Positions 18,271-28,038 of a stretch of 62,653 nt of DNA are shown here, one piece after another. Position 1 is the first letter of the stretch. Each line of letters starts with the position of its first letter. The DNA is from Planctomycetota bacterium (GTDB lineage Bacteria; Planctomycetota; Planctomycetia; Pirellulales; Pirellulaceae), in assembly GCA_029259935.1 (NCBI GenBank), contig JAJDEH010000129.1:1-62653 (forward strand), in the 5' to 3' direction. The notes beneath the pieces are model-generated. The model was given only the letters and a program-made list of their open reading frames with translations. It did not search any database and was not told the origin of the DNA. The position numbers were made by a program, and so were the translations under genes.

Positions 18271-19554
18271 CTAATCATCTAGTCCGAGGTATTCGGTAGG
18301 CAGGGCCCGCAACATTTCTTCCGTGCTGGTGATGCCTCGCGCGACCTTCAACAACGCGCCGCGGCGAAATTCGACCATGCCGTTTTCAATGGCCGCTTGC
18401 TCGAGTTCGCTGCTGGGGCGGCCGTCCGCGACAAGCTTGCGAATTTTCTGATTGAACGCCATCACTTCGAATAGTCCGGTACGAGAATTATAACCGGCTT
18501 GCGATTCCGCGTCGGTGGGGTCGGGACCGTAAATGGCCTTGCCTTCATCAGGACCCAGCAACGGTGCAATCTCTTTGAATGTTTCCGGAGCAAAAGTGAT
18601 GTCGTAGGAAATGCGGCTCTCTTTTCGCAGCACGCGAATCAGCCGTTGGGCGATGACGCCTAGCAAGCAACTGGCGAGGAAGTAAGGGTGAACTCCCAGA
18701 GCCAGCATGCTTTGAACGGCCCCGGCGGCAACCGGCGCATGGAGCGTGGCGAGAACTAAATGGCCACTGTTGGCGGCGCGCACCGCGGTTCTGGCGGTTT
18801 CCTCGTCGCGAACTTCGCCAATCATGATCACATCCGGAGACTGTCGCAGCACGCTCGGCAGCAAATCCGCGAAATGAACCCCCAGCCGATGGTTAATTTG
18901 CGATTGGCAAATGCCCTCAATGGCGTATTCAATGGGATCTTCCAGCGTGTTGATTTTCTTGGCCGCGTCGTTCAGATGATGGAGGCACGCGTACAGCGTC
19001 GTCGTTTTGCCAGTGCCGGTGGGACCGGTCACCAAGACGAGTCCGCTGGGGCTGGAGAGCATCGCGCGTAGTGCCGACAAAGCATCGCGTTCCATTCCCA
19101 ACTGATCCAGATCGAGCAATGTCACACTACGGTCGAGAATGCGGCTCGTCAGGTCTTCGCCAAACAGCGTGGGAACCGTACTCAGTCGCAGATCGACTTT
19201 GATATCGCCGGTTTCGTAGAAAAAACGACCGTCGAGCGGGCGTCGCGATTCGGCGATATCCATCCCCGCGTTGGCCTTCATGGCCCGCACTAGGGAAGCG
19301 CCTTTCTCTCGAGTAAGCACCGCCAGCGTTTGCACGGTACCCAAGCGACGCAGGGCGACTCTTGCTCCCGTCTCGCCCATCAGGATGTACAGGTCGCTGG
19401 CCTTGAGTTCGGTGGCCATCCGCACGAGCGTGTCCGTTGCTTCGTGCGCCTGCATATTCTCCAGATCAACTGACAGATCCGTTTCTTGAAAAGAGACGCC
19501 GCCATCCTGGCTTGTAATGTTGGAATCGCCGCCAGTGGTTGCGTCGTCACTCAT
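18271..19554 (-). CDS. PilB/GspE-type secretion ATPase lacking the zinc motif
   Basis: 427 residues: an N2-like domain (about 40-140), then the ATPase with Walker A GPTGTGKT (177-184), GEVRDEETA (Walker B region) and the His box GHLVLATLHAP. The C-terminal zinc-binding cysteines of PilB/GspE are gone: the CxxC positions read RKES and TDAE. Its paralog at 20194 keeps both CxxC pairs. Its start overlaps the stop of the STAS gene by 4 bases, so the two are translationally coupled. No pilus or type II secretion genes lie on the same strand nearby. Likely drives or senses some envelope machine; partner unknown. Confidence 0.85.
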   Translation of the reverse strand: MSDDATTGGDSNITSQDGGVSFQETDLSVDLENMQAHEATDTLVRMATELKASDLYILMGETGARVALRRLGTVQTLAVLTREKGASLVRAMKANAGMDIAESRRPLDGRFFYETGDIKVDLRLSTVPTLFGEDLTSRILDRSVTLLDLDQLGMERDALSALRAMLSSPSGLVLVTGPTGTGKTTTLYACLHHLNDAAKKINTLEDPIEYAIEGICQSQINHRLGVHFADLLPSVLRQSPDVIMIGEVRDEETARTAVRAANSGHLVLATLHAPVAAGAVQSMLALGVHPYFLASCLLGVIAQRLIRVLRKESRISYDITFAPETFKEIAPLLGPDEGKAIYGPDPTDAESQAGYNSRTGLFEVMAFNQKIRKLVADGRPSSELEQAAIENGMVEFRRGALLKVARGITSTEEMLRALPTEYLGLDD

Positions 19555-19907
19555 GCCTTGGTTTCCTGTAGAATTCTCAGGGCGTCGCCTTGATTGTCGG
19601 CGAGATTAAACACAAGTTGCATACGTAAGACTTTAATGACGTTCATCACGATTTGCGGTACGCCGAACAGCACCATGCGCCCACCGTTCTCTTCGTACTT
19701 CTTATGACTGACTAACAACCAGCTTACGCCACTCGAATCGAGAAATTCGGTTTCACTCAGATCAATCGCCACTCGTTTGTTGAACGCATCGGACCCCAAG
19801 ATGTCGCCCAGCGGATCCGGCGTTTTCGACAATTGATCTTGTGTCACGCGACCAGCCACTGTCAGTATGACGACCCCATTATCTTCCGACTGAATTGATA
19901 CTTTCAC
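19551..19907 (-). CDS. STAS-domain (anti-sigma factor antagonist-like) protein
   Basis: 118 residues, the size of SpoIIAA-type proteins. The core motif LSETEFLDSSGVSWLL (50-65) carries the serine (S58 or S59) that is phosphorylated in this family. It forms a two-gene unit with the downstream ATPase (4-base overlap). Family knowledge suggests a phosphorylation-dependent switch; here the partner may be the ATPase itself, as no kinase is nearby. The stretch after the serine is longer than in SpoIIAA and may mediate that contact. Confidence 0.8.
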   Translation of the reverse strand: MKVSIQSEDNGVVILTVAGRVTQDQLSKTPDPLGDILGSDAFNKRVAIDLSETEFLDSSGVSWLLVSHKKYEENGGRMVLFGVPQIVMNVIKVLRMQLVFNLADNQGDALRILQETKA

Positions 19908-20155
19908 GTGAATGAACTCCGAGACGAGTTGACGGGCGTACGCTCAATCTAGTTGCTTCCCGGTCCAGATACAAGCAGCGGGGAACGGGCCGTTCGCTGG
20001 AAGTTCGCCTCTGAAATATTAGAGAATCAAACTTATCCGTCCAAAGCCGACAACTTCCTCAAACATTAACGTCGAGGCCGCGAACCAATGGGGTCGCGAG
20101 GCGGATGCCGGCGCGGAATTCCAGCTTCGATTCACGACGCTTTGATAGCCGATGG

Positions 20156-20176
20156 GCGCGGCGCGGTCCGCCGCGC
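20156..20176 (-). other. GC-rich hairpin downstream of the second ATPase gene
   Basis: GCGCGGC (20156-20162) pairs with GCCGCGC (20170-20176) around 7 bases, 17 bases past the ATPase stop. No T run follows on the minus strand, so it is at most a weak or Rho-assisted terminator. The rest of the 286-base spacer shows nothing else. Confidence 0.35.
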
Positions 20177-20193
20177 AAGGCATGAAGAACAGC

Positions 20194-21432
20194 CTAGTCT
20201 TCTAGGCCCAAATACTCGGGCGGAACGTCGCGCAAGATTTCTTCGGTACTTGTCACCCCTTGAGCGACCTTGAGCAGCGCCGCACGTTTGAATTCTACCA
20301 TGCCCGCGGCCACGGCCTGTTCTTGGATCTCTTCGCTGGAACTTGCCAGAGCGACCTTTTTTCGAATCTCGCGATTCATGGTCATAATTTCAAACAGTCC
20401 CGTGCGCGCGTCATAGCCGCCGTTCAAACATTCATCGCACCGGCTCGGGCCGTAGATCCGTTTCCCTTCGTCGGGGCCGAGCAGCGGTTGGATTTCGGCG
20501 AATGTCTCCGGAGCGATGCTGATGTCGTATGCCACCCGACAATTCTTGCACAACGTACGAACTAATCGCTGCGCTACGACACCCAGCAGGCAGCTAGAGA
20601 GAAAGTAAGGATTCGATCCGAGAGCCAACATGCTTTGAACCGCGCCGGCCGCGATGGGCGCATGCAGCGTGGCCAGCACGAGGTGCCCGCTGTTGGCGGC
20701 GCGAACCGCCGTCGCCGCCGTATCTTCATCACGAATCTCGCCGATCATGATGATATCCGGAGCCTGTCGCAGCACGTTTCGCAGCAACTCGGGAAAGTCG
20801 AGCCCTAATTTGGTTTGAATTTGCGCCTGTCGAATTCCATCCACCGCAAATTCGATGGGATCTTCCAGAGTGCTGATTTTTCGAGTGCCGTCGTTCAGAT
20901 GGTCTAGACAGGCATACAGCGTGGTGGTCTTGCCCGTGCCGGTGGGCCCGGTGACCAAGATCAGCCCGCTGGGATTGCTGAGCAACGCCCTCATCGTGTT
21001 GAGCCCCGACGGCTCGAGGCCCAATTCATTGATTTGCCGAATGCCGCTCCGACCGTCCCAGATGCGGATGGTCATGTCTTCGCCAAACAGAGTGGCCAAC
21101 GAGTTGACGCGCAGATCGAGCCGGGCGTCCTCTTGATCCGTTTGATGAATCCAACGTCCGTCCATGGGACGCCGATGCTCGGCAATATCCATATCCGCCA
21201 TCGCCTTGACGTGGCCGATCAGATGGCGTCCCTGGTCGAGTGACACGACGGCCACCTGCTCGACCGTTCCCAACCGCCGCACCGAAATCTCGACCGCCTT
21301 TTCGTTGGTATGGAGAAACAGGTCACTGGCGTTAACATTGGCGGCGTGTTGAACCAAGGCGTGGACCGCTGATTCCGTATCCATTTCGATCAGGTCTTTG
21401 ATATCCAATTCCTGGAACATTTGCTGAGTCAT
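20194..21432 (-). CDS. PilB/GspE-type secretion ATPase with intact zinc motif
   Basis: 412 residues, clearly paralogous to the ATPase at 18271 over its whole length. Walker A GPTGTGKT is at 162-169; GEIRDEDTA and GHLVLATLHAP follow. Both zinc pairs are kept (LCKNCR and RCDECLNGGY). The N-terminal 1-130 is an N2-like domain only; the usual N1 domain is absent, so both paralogs are shorter than typical PilB (about 560). Both end in the same LLRxxPxEYLGLxD tail. Role unknown; a type IV pilus or secretion role is the family default. Confidence 0.87.
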   Translation of the reverse strand: MTQQMFQELDIKDLIEMDTESAVHALVQHAANVNASDLFLHTNEKAVEISVRRLGTVEQVAVVSLDQGRHLIGHVKAMADMDIAEHRRPMDGRWIHQTDQEDARLDLRVNSLATLFGEDMTIRIWDGRSGIRQINELGLEPSGLNTMRALLSNPSGLILVTGPTGTGKTTTLYACLDHLNDGTRKISTLEDPIEFAVDGIRQAQIQTKLGLDFPELLRNVLRQAPDIIMIGEIRDEDTAATAVRAANSGHLVLATLHAPIAAGAVQSMLALGSNPYFLSSCLLGVVAQRLVRTLCKNCRVAYDISIAPETFAEIQPLLGPDEGKRIYGPSRCDECLNGGYDARTGLFEIMTMNREIRKKVALASSSEEIQEQAVAAGMVEFKRAALLKVAQGVTSTEEILRDVPPEYLGLED

Positions 21433-21570
21433 GGTCCATCGCTCCGTCTAATCGTCTAAAGACAAGGTGGTCGCGGTTGTAAATCTAATGTTGTGCGTAA
21501 ACGATGACAAGCAATCGCATTTATTCCGTGCGAACGGAACAAGCCGTCGCGGGACCGGGTTTCCTCGAGA

Positions 21571-22227
21571 TCAGTCGGGAACCAATTCCAGCGTCCCCCA
21601 CAAACTGGGATCGTAGTGGATGGGAAACTCCGCGCCGACACTAAAAGTTTGCCAACCGAGTTCGCGATCCGCGACCGCGTAGAAGAATCCCAGTTTGGGA
21701 TGCTCCTCCGCGTCAAGGCCGGTCAGCGCTTCCGTCGGAATACGCGCCTGCAGCAAGTAGCCATCCACCCGCTTCTCACTGCGAACTTGGAGTTCCGTGT
21801 TGTCGAGCGGTTTTGGCATTTCGCGGGCCCGATCGATGGGCAGCAGTTCGGCCACGGGCTGATCCAGTCGCTTGCCACCGCCCATCGGCATGAACATGAA
21901 TTGGTGGCAAAACCGGCTTGCGCGGTGGACATTATGCGTGTCCCGCGTGTCGATCCACACACGCAGCCCGTCACTGTCCTCCAACCGCGTGGGACGGCAC
22001 CATGGCAGTTGTTTCTTGCCCGTCACGCGCAGCACGAAGGCCAGGCCTTGCTCGTTCCAGGCCATTCGCAAGTCGGCAAACATAGGCCGCTCTTCAAGTT
22101 CCCCAAAACTAGGCAGAGCATATTTTTCGTCAAGTTGTAAGCCACTAGTCGACCACGGCGTTTTGCTATAAAAGCAGGGGATCGAGAAGCGAAACACAAA
22201 GGTCGGCGACAGGATCGATTCAGACAT
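21571..22227 (-). CDS. CBM9/DOMON-like carbohydrate-binding domain protein
   Basis: 218 residues without a signal peptide. The pattern ADLRMAWNEQGLAFVLRVTG, then SDGLRVWIDTRDTHNVHRAS, and the closing LGFFYAVADRELGWQTFSVG fit the family 9-like carbohydrate-binding fold found in many planctomycete proteins. No catalytic domain is attached. It diverges from lpd (188 bases between starts). Function unknown; sugar or haem binding are the known uses of the fold. Confidence 0.6.
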   Translation of the reverse strand: MSESILSPTFVFRFSIPCFYSKTPWSTSGLQLDEKYALPSFGELEERPMFADLRMAWNEQGLAFVLRVTGKKQLPWCRPTRLEDSDGLRVWIDTRDTHNVHRASRFCHQFMFMPMGGGKRLDQPVAELLPIDRAREMPKPLDNTELQVRSEKRVDGYLLQARIPTEALTGLDAEEHPKLGFFYAVADRELGWQTFSVGAEFPIHYDPSLWGTLELVPD

Positions 22228-22415
22228 GATTAACAGACGGTAAGGCGGCGTTTTCGATCAGAATACTCTTCTTCGATCCCTTGCCAACCCGCCTCCAGCC
22301 AATCGTGAGGTTGAGTAAGGAAGTGGTATAAGGGTCAATAGCCCGCCATTGGAGCCAGAATTGTCGGATCAAGCGCGATTGGCAGTTAGTACGCCTCAAC
22401 GGTAAAATTCCCGCA

Positions 22416-23843
22416 ATGTATACAAAACTAGCTGTAATTGGCGGTGGACCCGGCGGGTACGCCGCAGCATTTCTGGCCTCGGATGAGGGCACGGAAGTCA
22501 CCATTGTCGAGCAAGAGAAGCGGCTCGGCGGCACCTGTCTGCTGAAGGGCTGTATTCCCTCAAAGGCCCTGCTGCATGTGGCTCGGGTGGTGGCTGAAGT
22601 CGGCGAGTTGCAAGATTGGGGCGTTGAATACGCGCGTCCACAGTTCTCGGTCGAGCGGCTTCGGGAACGCAAGGAAAAGGTGATTCAGACTCTTTCCGGC
22701 GGCTTGAAGCAATTGGCCAAGCGGCGAAAAGTAACCATCATTCACGCCCAAGCGCGATTTGAGAACTCGACCACGCTTAAACTGCTGGGCGAAGATCCCT
22801 CGATTCCAGACGATGGCACGTTAACTTTCGATCACGCCATTCTGGCCACGGGCTCGGTCCCGGCGATGCCCAAGGCTTTTGACATCGGTTCAGACCGCGT
22901 GATGGATTCCACGGGAGCCCTGGCTTTGGCCGATATTCCAAAGTCGATGTTGGTCATCGGCGGTGGATACATCGGCCTAGAGATGGGCACGGTCTATGCT
23001 CATCTGGGAACGCAGGTCAGCGTCGTCGAACTGTTGGACGGCTTGCTGATGGGAGCGGATCGCGATTTGGTCAAGCCGCTGCATCGCAAGTTGGACAAGC
23101 TGTTCGAGCAGCGAATTCACCTGGAGACCAAAGTCGGTTCCTTAAGCGAAGTCGACGGCGCGGTCCAAGTCGCCTTTGAAGGGCCCAAAAAATTCGGAAC
23201 TGAAAGCTACGATCGAGTTCTGGTCGCCGTGGGACGCCGTCCCAACAGCCAGGATCTCGGCCTGGAAAATACCAAGGTCGCAGTTGACGAGCGTGGCTTT
23301 GTTCAATGCAACGACAAACAACAAACCGCCGATCCTCACATCCTGGCCATCGGCGACGTGGCGGGCGAGCCCATGTTGGCTCACAAGGCCACGCATGAAG
23401 GGCGCGTTGCCGTCGAAGCGCTGCTCGGCCAGCCCGCCGCCTTCGACAAGCTGGCCATCCCCGCCGTGGTCTTCACCGATCCGGAAATTGCTTGGGCCGG
23501 ACTAACCGAAGAGGCCGCCAAGCAGGAAGGCCGGCCTTATCAAGCGGCCATCTACCCTTGGGCGGCAAGTGGCCGCGCGCAGGCCTTGGGACGGACCGAA
23601 GGATTGACGAAGTGGCTGGTCGATCCCGAATCCGAGCGAGTGTTGGGCTGCGGGATCGTCGGGCCCGGCGCTGGCGAACTGATTGCCGAAGCGGTGCTTG
23701 CCATCGAAATGGGGTGTGTCGTCCGCGACATCACCGATACGGTACACGCCCATCCGACACTCAGCGAAACACTCATGAATGCCGGCGAAGTTTTCTTCGG
23801 CACGGCAACTGAAATCTACAAACCCAAGAGACGTAAAGCTTAA
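22416..23843 (+). CDS. lpdA: Dihydrolipoyl dehydrogenase (E3)
   Basis: 475 residues. The N-terminal FAD motif GGGPGGYAA, the redox disulfide GGTCLLKGCIPSK (C41/C46), the NAD motif GGGYIGLEMG and the C-terminal HAHPTLSE (His-Glu pair) are all present. It reoxidises the dihydrolipoyl groups of the E2 subunit and makes NADH. It is the first of three pyruvate dehydrogenase genes, 24 bases before aceE. Length and motifs are normal. Confidence 0.96.
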   Translation: MYTKLAVIGGGPGGYAAAFLASDEGTEVTIVEQEKRLGGTCLLKGCIPSKALLHVARVVAEVGELQDWGVEYARPQFSVERLRERKEKVIQTLSGGLKQLAKRRKVTIIHAQARFENSTTLKLLGEDPSIPDDGTLTFDHAILATGSVPAMPKAFDIGSDRVMDSTGALALADIPKSMLVIGGGYIGLEMGTVYAHLGTQVSVVELLDGLLMGADRDLVKPLHRKLDKLFEQRIHLETKVGSLSEVDGAVQVAFEGPKKFGTESYDRVLVAVGRRPNSQDLGLENTKVAVDERGFVQCNDKQQTADPHILAIGDVAGEPMLAHKATHEGRVAVEALLGQPAAFDKLAIPAVVFTDPEIAWAGLTEEAAKQEGRPYQAAIYPWAASGRAQALGRTEGLTKWLVDPESERVLGCGIVGPGAGELIAEAVLAIEMGCVVRDITDTVHAHPTLSETLMNAGEVFFGTATEIYKPKRRKA

Positions 23844-23867
23844 TACAGAAACGTCGAAAACGATCCC

Positions 23868-26615
23868 ATGACAGATCAAGTGAAATCCATGGCCGATGCG
23901 CCGACCGTGCCCGACAGTGACTTGGTACACCAAGAAGCCTATGTCACGCAGACCCAAGACGGCGATCCGGTGGAGACATCGGAATGGCTCGATTCGATGA
24001 AGTACGTGATTGGCAGCAAGGGGCCCGAGCGGGCCAAGTATTTGTTGACCGTACTCGAGCAGTATGCGCGGCGGGCCGGTGTCGATTTGCCCATCGCCTC
24101 GAACACTCCTTACATCAACACGATCCACGTCAGCGATCAGCCGGCCTACCCAGGCAATCGCGATGTGGAGCGGCGGATCAAAAGCATCTTGCGTTGGAAT
24201 GCGATGGCAATGGTCGTTCGTGCCAATCGCGAAGCCGAAGGCACCGGCGGACACATTTCGACCTACGCCTCGGCGGCCACCTTGTACGAGGTCGGATTCA
24301 ATCATTTCTTCCGTGGCCGCGGCGAATCGGGCTACGACGGCGACCATATCTACTTTCAAGGGCACGCCTCGCCCGGTGTCTATTCGCGGGCCTTCGTCGA
24401 AGGACGCATTAGCGAACAGCATTTGAAGAACTTTCGCCGGGAACTTCAGCCGGAACCGGGCCTTTCGTCCTATCCGCATCCCTGGCTGATGCCCGATTTT
24501 TGGGAGTATCCGACTGTTTCGATGGGACTGGGCCCGATCATGGCCATCTATCAGGCCCGCTTCAATGAATACTTGCTTGACCGCGGTATTGTGGATACGT
24601 CGAAAAAGAAAGTCTGGGCGTTTTTAGGAGACGGCGAATGCGACGAACCGGAATCGCTGGGTGCCATCACGCTGGCGGCGCGAGAAAAGCTCGACAATCT
24701 GATCTTCGTCATCAACTGCAATTTGCAACGGTTGGACGGCCCGGTGCGGGGCAACGGCAAGATCATCCAAGAGCTGGAAGCCTTATTCCGCGGCGCCGGC
24801 TGGAATGTAATCAAGGTGATATGGGGCGATGATTGGGACCCCTTGCTGGCCGAAGACAAAGACGGGTTGCTGGTCAAGCGCATGGGCGAAGCGGTCGACG
24901 GCGAATATCAAAAGTACAAGTCGGTGCCTGGTTCTTACATCCGCGAGCACTTTTTTGGCCAATACCCGCAGTTGTTGGAGCTGTGCAAAAACTACTCGGA
25001 CGAAAAGCTCGAGAAGCTGCGGCGCGGCGGCCACGATCCTGAAAAAGTATACGCGGCGTACAAGTTGGCCACCGAAGCGAATGGCCGTCCAACCGTCATC
25101 TTGGCCAAGACCGTCAAGGGCTATGGACTGGGCGAAGCGGGCGAAGGCCGCAACATCACGCATCAGCAGAAAAAGCTCAACGAAGAGGAACTGCGCGAGT
25201 TCCGCAGTCGGTTCGGCATTCCGATATCGGATGACGAAGTCGCCGAGGCACCGTTCTATATGCCAGCGGAGAACAGCGTGGAGATGCGTTACTTGCGCGA
25301 GCGTCGCGAACAGTTGGGCGGCTATGTACCCAGCCGTCCCACATCGCCGCCGACCATGAAGATGCCGCGGCTATCAGACAAACATTACAGCCGTTTGCTG
25401 GAAGGCAGCAAGGGTAACGAAATCTCGACGACGTTTGGTTTTGTCGAATTGCTGCGGCGTTTGTGCAAGGACAAGCAGATAGGCAAATATGTCGTGCCGA
25501 TCGTGCCCGACGAGTCGCGGACGTTTGGCATGGAAGGGATGTTTCGCGAGATCGGCATCTATGCCCATGCGGGCCAGCTCTACGAACCGGTCGATTCGGA
25601 CAAGCTGCAATACTACAAGGAAGCTCAAGACGGACAGCTACTGGAAGAAGGGATCACCGAAGCCGGGTCGATGTCGTCGTTTTGTGCCGCCGGCACCGCC
25701 TACTCGTCTCAGGGCGTGAACATGATTCCGTTTTTCATTTACTATTCGATGTTCGGCTTTCAGCGGATTGGCGATTCGATCTGGGCCGCGGCCGACATGC
25801 GGGCCAAGGGGTTCATGTGCGGTTGCACCGCGGGCCGCACCACGCTCAACGGCGAAGGGCTTCAGCACCAAGATGGCCATAGCTTGCTAAATGCCATCGC
25901 TTATCCGACCGTGCGTGCCTATGACGTGGCTTATGCCTATGAAACCGCGGTCATCATCATGGACGGCCTGAAGCGGCTCTATGAAGACGGTGAAACGGCC
26001 ATCTACTATCTCGCGCTGGAGAACGAAGGCTATGTTCATCCACCCATGCCCGAAGGTGTCGAACAGGGAATTCTCAAAGGCATGTACAAGGTCGCTTCTC
26101 GCGAGGCCGATCAAGCGAAGCACAAGGTGAACCTGTTCGGCAGCGGAGCCATCTTGGGCGAAGTACTTAGAGCGCGGGATATGCTGGCCGACAAGTTTGC
26201 GATCTCCAGCGATGTGTGGAGCGTCACCAGCTACACGCAGTTGCAGCGCGATGCCTATGCGTGTAACCGCTGGAACATGTTGCACCCGGGCGACAAGCCA
26301 CGCAAGTCGTATGTCGAACAGTGCCTGGCGGGCGAAACGGGTGTCGTGGTGGCCGCCAGCGATTACGTGCGGGCATTGCCGGAACAACTTCGCCAGTGGA
26401 TTCCGGGCGACTACTGCACGTTGGGCACCGACGGATTGGGCCGCAGCGACACACGCCAAGCCTTGCGTCGACATTTCGAGGTGGATGCGGAAAACATCGT
26501 GATTGCCACTCTCTATCGGCTCTGCCAAGGTGGCCAATTGAAACCGAAAACCGTCGCGGACGCGATCAAAAAATTGGGCGTTGATCCGGAAAAAACGGAT
26601 CCGTACTTTGCATAA
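23868..26615 (+). CDS. aceE: Pyruvate dehydrogenase E1 (homodimeric type)
   Basis: 915 residues, the size of the single-chain E1 of E. coli. The thiamine diphosphate motif is GDGECDEPE, ending in INCNLQRLDG. EGLQHQDGHS and the C-terminal GLGRSDTR are family hallmarks. It decarboxylates pyruvate and transfers the acetyl group to the lipoyl arm of E2. The first 45 residues are acidic, as expected for the E2-binding N-terminus. The stop is 2 bases before the aceF start. Confidence 0.97.
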   Translation: MTDQVKSMADAPTVPDSDLVHQEAYVTQTQDGDPVETSEWLDSMKYVIGSKGPERAKYLLTVLEQYARRAGVDLPIASNTPYINTIHVSDQPAYPGNRDVERRIKSILRWNAMAMVVRANREAEGTGGHISTYASAATLYEVGFNHFFRGRGESGYDGDHIYFQGHASPGVYSRAFVEGRISEQHLKNFRRELQPEPGLSSYPHPWLMPDFWEYPTVSMGLGPIMAIYQARFNEYLLDRGIVDTSKKKVWAFLGDGECDEPESLGAITLAAREKLDNLIFVINCNLQRLDGPVRGNGKIIQELEALFRGAGWNVIKVIWGDDWDPLLAEDKDGLLVKRMGEAVDGEYQKYKSVPGSYIREHFFGQYPQLLELCKNYSDEKLEKLRRGGHDPEKVYAAYKLATEANGRPTVILAKTVKGYGLGEAGEGRNITHQQKKLNEEELREFRSRFGIPISDDEVAEAPFYMPAENSVEMRYLRERREQLGGYVPSRPTSPPTMKMPRLSDKHYSRLLEGSKGNEISTTFGFVELLRRLCKDKQIGKYVVPIVPDESRTFGMEGMFREIGIYAHAGQLYEPVDSDKLQYYKEAQDGQLLEEGITEAGSMSSFCAAGTAYSSQGVNMIPFFIYYSMFGFQRIGDSIWAAADMRAKGFMCGCTAGRTTLNGEGLQHQDGHSLLNAIAYPTVRAYDVAYAYETAVIIMDGLKRLYEDGETAIYYLALENEGYVHPPMPEGVEQGILKGMYKVASREADQAKHKVNLFGSGAILGEVLRARDMLADKFAISSDVWSVTSYTQLQRDAYACNRWNMLHPGDKPRKSYVEQCLAGETGVVVAASDYVRALPEQLRQWIPGDYCTLGTDGLGRSDTRQALRRHFEVDAENIVIATLYRLCQGGQLKPKTVADAIKKLGVDPEKTDPYFA

Positions 26616-26617
26616 CC

Positions 26618-27934
26618 ATGATTGAAATCAAACTGCCGGAAATTGGCGACGGTATCGAATCGGGTGATGTGCTCGAAGTGTTGGTCCAAGAGGGCGACAT
26701 GATCGACAAGGGCCAGGATATCGTCGAGTTGGAAACCGACAAAGCGACTACGGGAATCCCCAGTACGCACGCGGGCAAAGTGGTCAAGATCCATGTCAAG
26801 GAAGGGGACACGACGCCCATCGGCGCGACGTTGATCTCGTTGGAAGCGGTCGGTGCGAGCCAGCCCGCCGGCCCTTCCCAACCGCCCCAGGCCAGTGCGG
26901 AGCCGCCCGTGGCCAGCCCGCCCGCGCCTCAGCCCGCGCCGGCACTGAAAAGTGAACCGACCGAGGTTAAGGCAAAGCCGCCTTCGATTGATGAACCCAA
27001 GCCCGCGCGGCCTCCCGCCGCCGAGCCAGTGGTGGCGGTTTCCGACGAAATCGCGGCCGGACCGTCGATACGCCGCTTTGCTCGTGAATTGGGGGTCGAT
27101 CTGTCGACCGTCCAAGGGTCTGGGGAAGGCGGACGCATTACCCGCGAAGATGTGCTGACTATTGTGCGGCAAGCGGGCCAAGCGGCGCGCAGCGACAGCT
27201 CACAGGAAGCGGCCGGCGAGACCGATGCTTGGGGCCCGATTCATACCGAACCGCTGCCCAAGATCCGCCGGACCATCGCCGCGAAGATGCACGAGTCTTG
27301 GACGACCGCACCGCGAGTCACCAATTTCGACGACGCCGACGTCACCGAACTGGAGGACTTTCGTCAGTCCAGCAAAGCCGACTATGCAAACAAGGGTGTC
27401 AAGCTAACGAGCCTGCCCTTTGTCATCAAGGCGGTCGCCATGGCCTTGAAGTCGCATCCCACGATCAATGCCTCGCTAAACCCGGACGGCGATCACGTTA
27501 TCTACAAAAACTACGTCAACGTCGGCATCGCGGTCGACACCGAGCGGGGATTGGTCGTGCCGTCGCTGCGGGGTCCCGATGACCTATCGATCTCGGAAAT
27601 CGCTAACGAGTTGTCGGACCTAGCCGTCAAGGTGCGCGAGGGCAGCTTTTCACTCGACGACCTGCGCGGCGGTACGTTTACGATCAGCAACTTGGGCGCG
27701 GTGGGTGGTGCCTATTCCACGCCGATTATCAACGTGCCCGAGGTCGCGATCTTGTTGGTCGGCCGATCGCGGAAAATGCCGGTCGTGGTCGACGACAAAG
27801 TCGCCATTCGCCTGATGATGCCACTCAGCCTGTCCTACGACCATCGGCTGGTCGACGGAGCGGCCGCGGCCCGTTTCCTCAACGATGTCATCGACTTTTT
27901 GGAAGCGCCCAGCCGTCTGTTGCTGGCTCCGTAA
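26618..27934 (+). CDS. aceF: Dihydrolipoyl acetyltransferase (E2)
   Basis: 438 residues with one lipoyl domain (K42 in ETDKATTGIPS), a Pro/Ala-rich linker (about 80-145), a peripheral subunit-binding domain (IRRFARELGVDLSTVQGSG, then GGRITREDV) and a catalytic domain ending in DHRLVDGAAAARFL, which holds the active His. A single lipoyl domain contrasts with three in E. coli. It forms the core of the pyruvate dehydrogenase complex with the two genes before it. Confidence 0.96.
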   Translation: MIEIKLPEIGDGIESGDVLEVLVQEGDMIDKGQDIVELETDKATTGIPSTHAGKVVKIHVKEGDTTPIGATLISLEAVGASQPAGPSQPPQASAEPPVASPPAPQPAPALKSEPTEVKAKPPSIDEPKPARPPAAEPVVAVSDEIAAGPSIRRFARELGVDLSTVQGSGEGGRITREDVLTIVRQAGQAARSDSSQEAAGETDAWGPIHTEPLPKIRRTIAAKMHESWTTAPRVTNFDDADVTELEDFRQSSKADYANKGVKLTSLPFVIKAVAMALKSHPTINASLNPDGDHVIYKNYVNVGIAVDTERGLVVPSLRGPDDLSISEIANELSDLAVKVREGSFSLDDLRGGTFTISNLGAVGGAYSTPIINVPEVAILLVGRSRKMPVVVDDKVAIRLMMPLSLSYDHRLVDGAAAARFLNDVIDFLEAPSRLLLAP

Positions 27935-27940
27935 GGTCGC

Positions 27941-27957
27941 CTTTCGCTCCGCGAAAG
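27941..27957 (+). terminator. Hairpin after the pyruvate dehydrogenase genes
   Basis: CTTTCGC pairs with GCGAAAG around TCC, 6 bases past the aceF stop. No T run follows. A very similar TTCGC-TCC-GCGAA hairpin recurs at 59738. Confidence 0.45.
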
Positions 27958-28038
27958 AAGCGTTCGTATTGGGAAGCAGAATGCAGCCATGTTAGACTAA
28001 CCGATCGGCCAATCCTAACCGCCCTCGGAATTGCAATC

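Noticed and set aside
20156..20176. Strong GC hairpin as a standard terminator of the ATPase gene
   Set aside because: No T run on the minus strand; kept only as a low-confidence structure.
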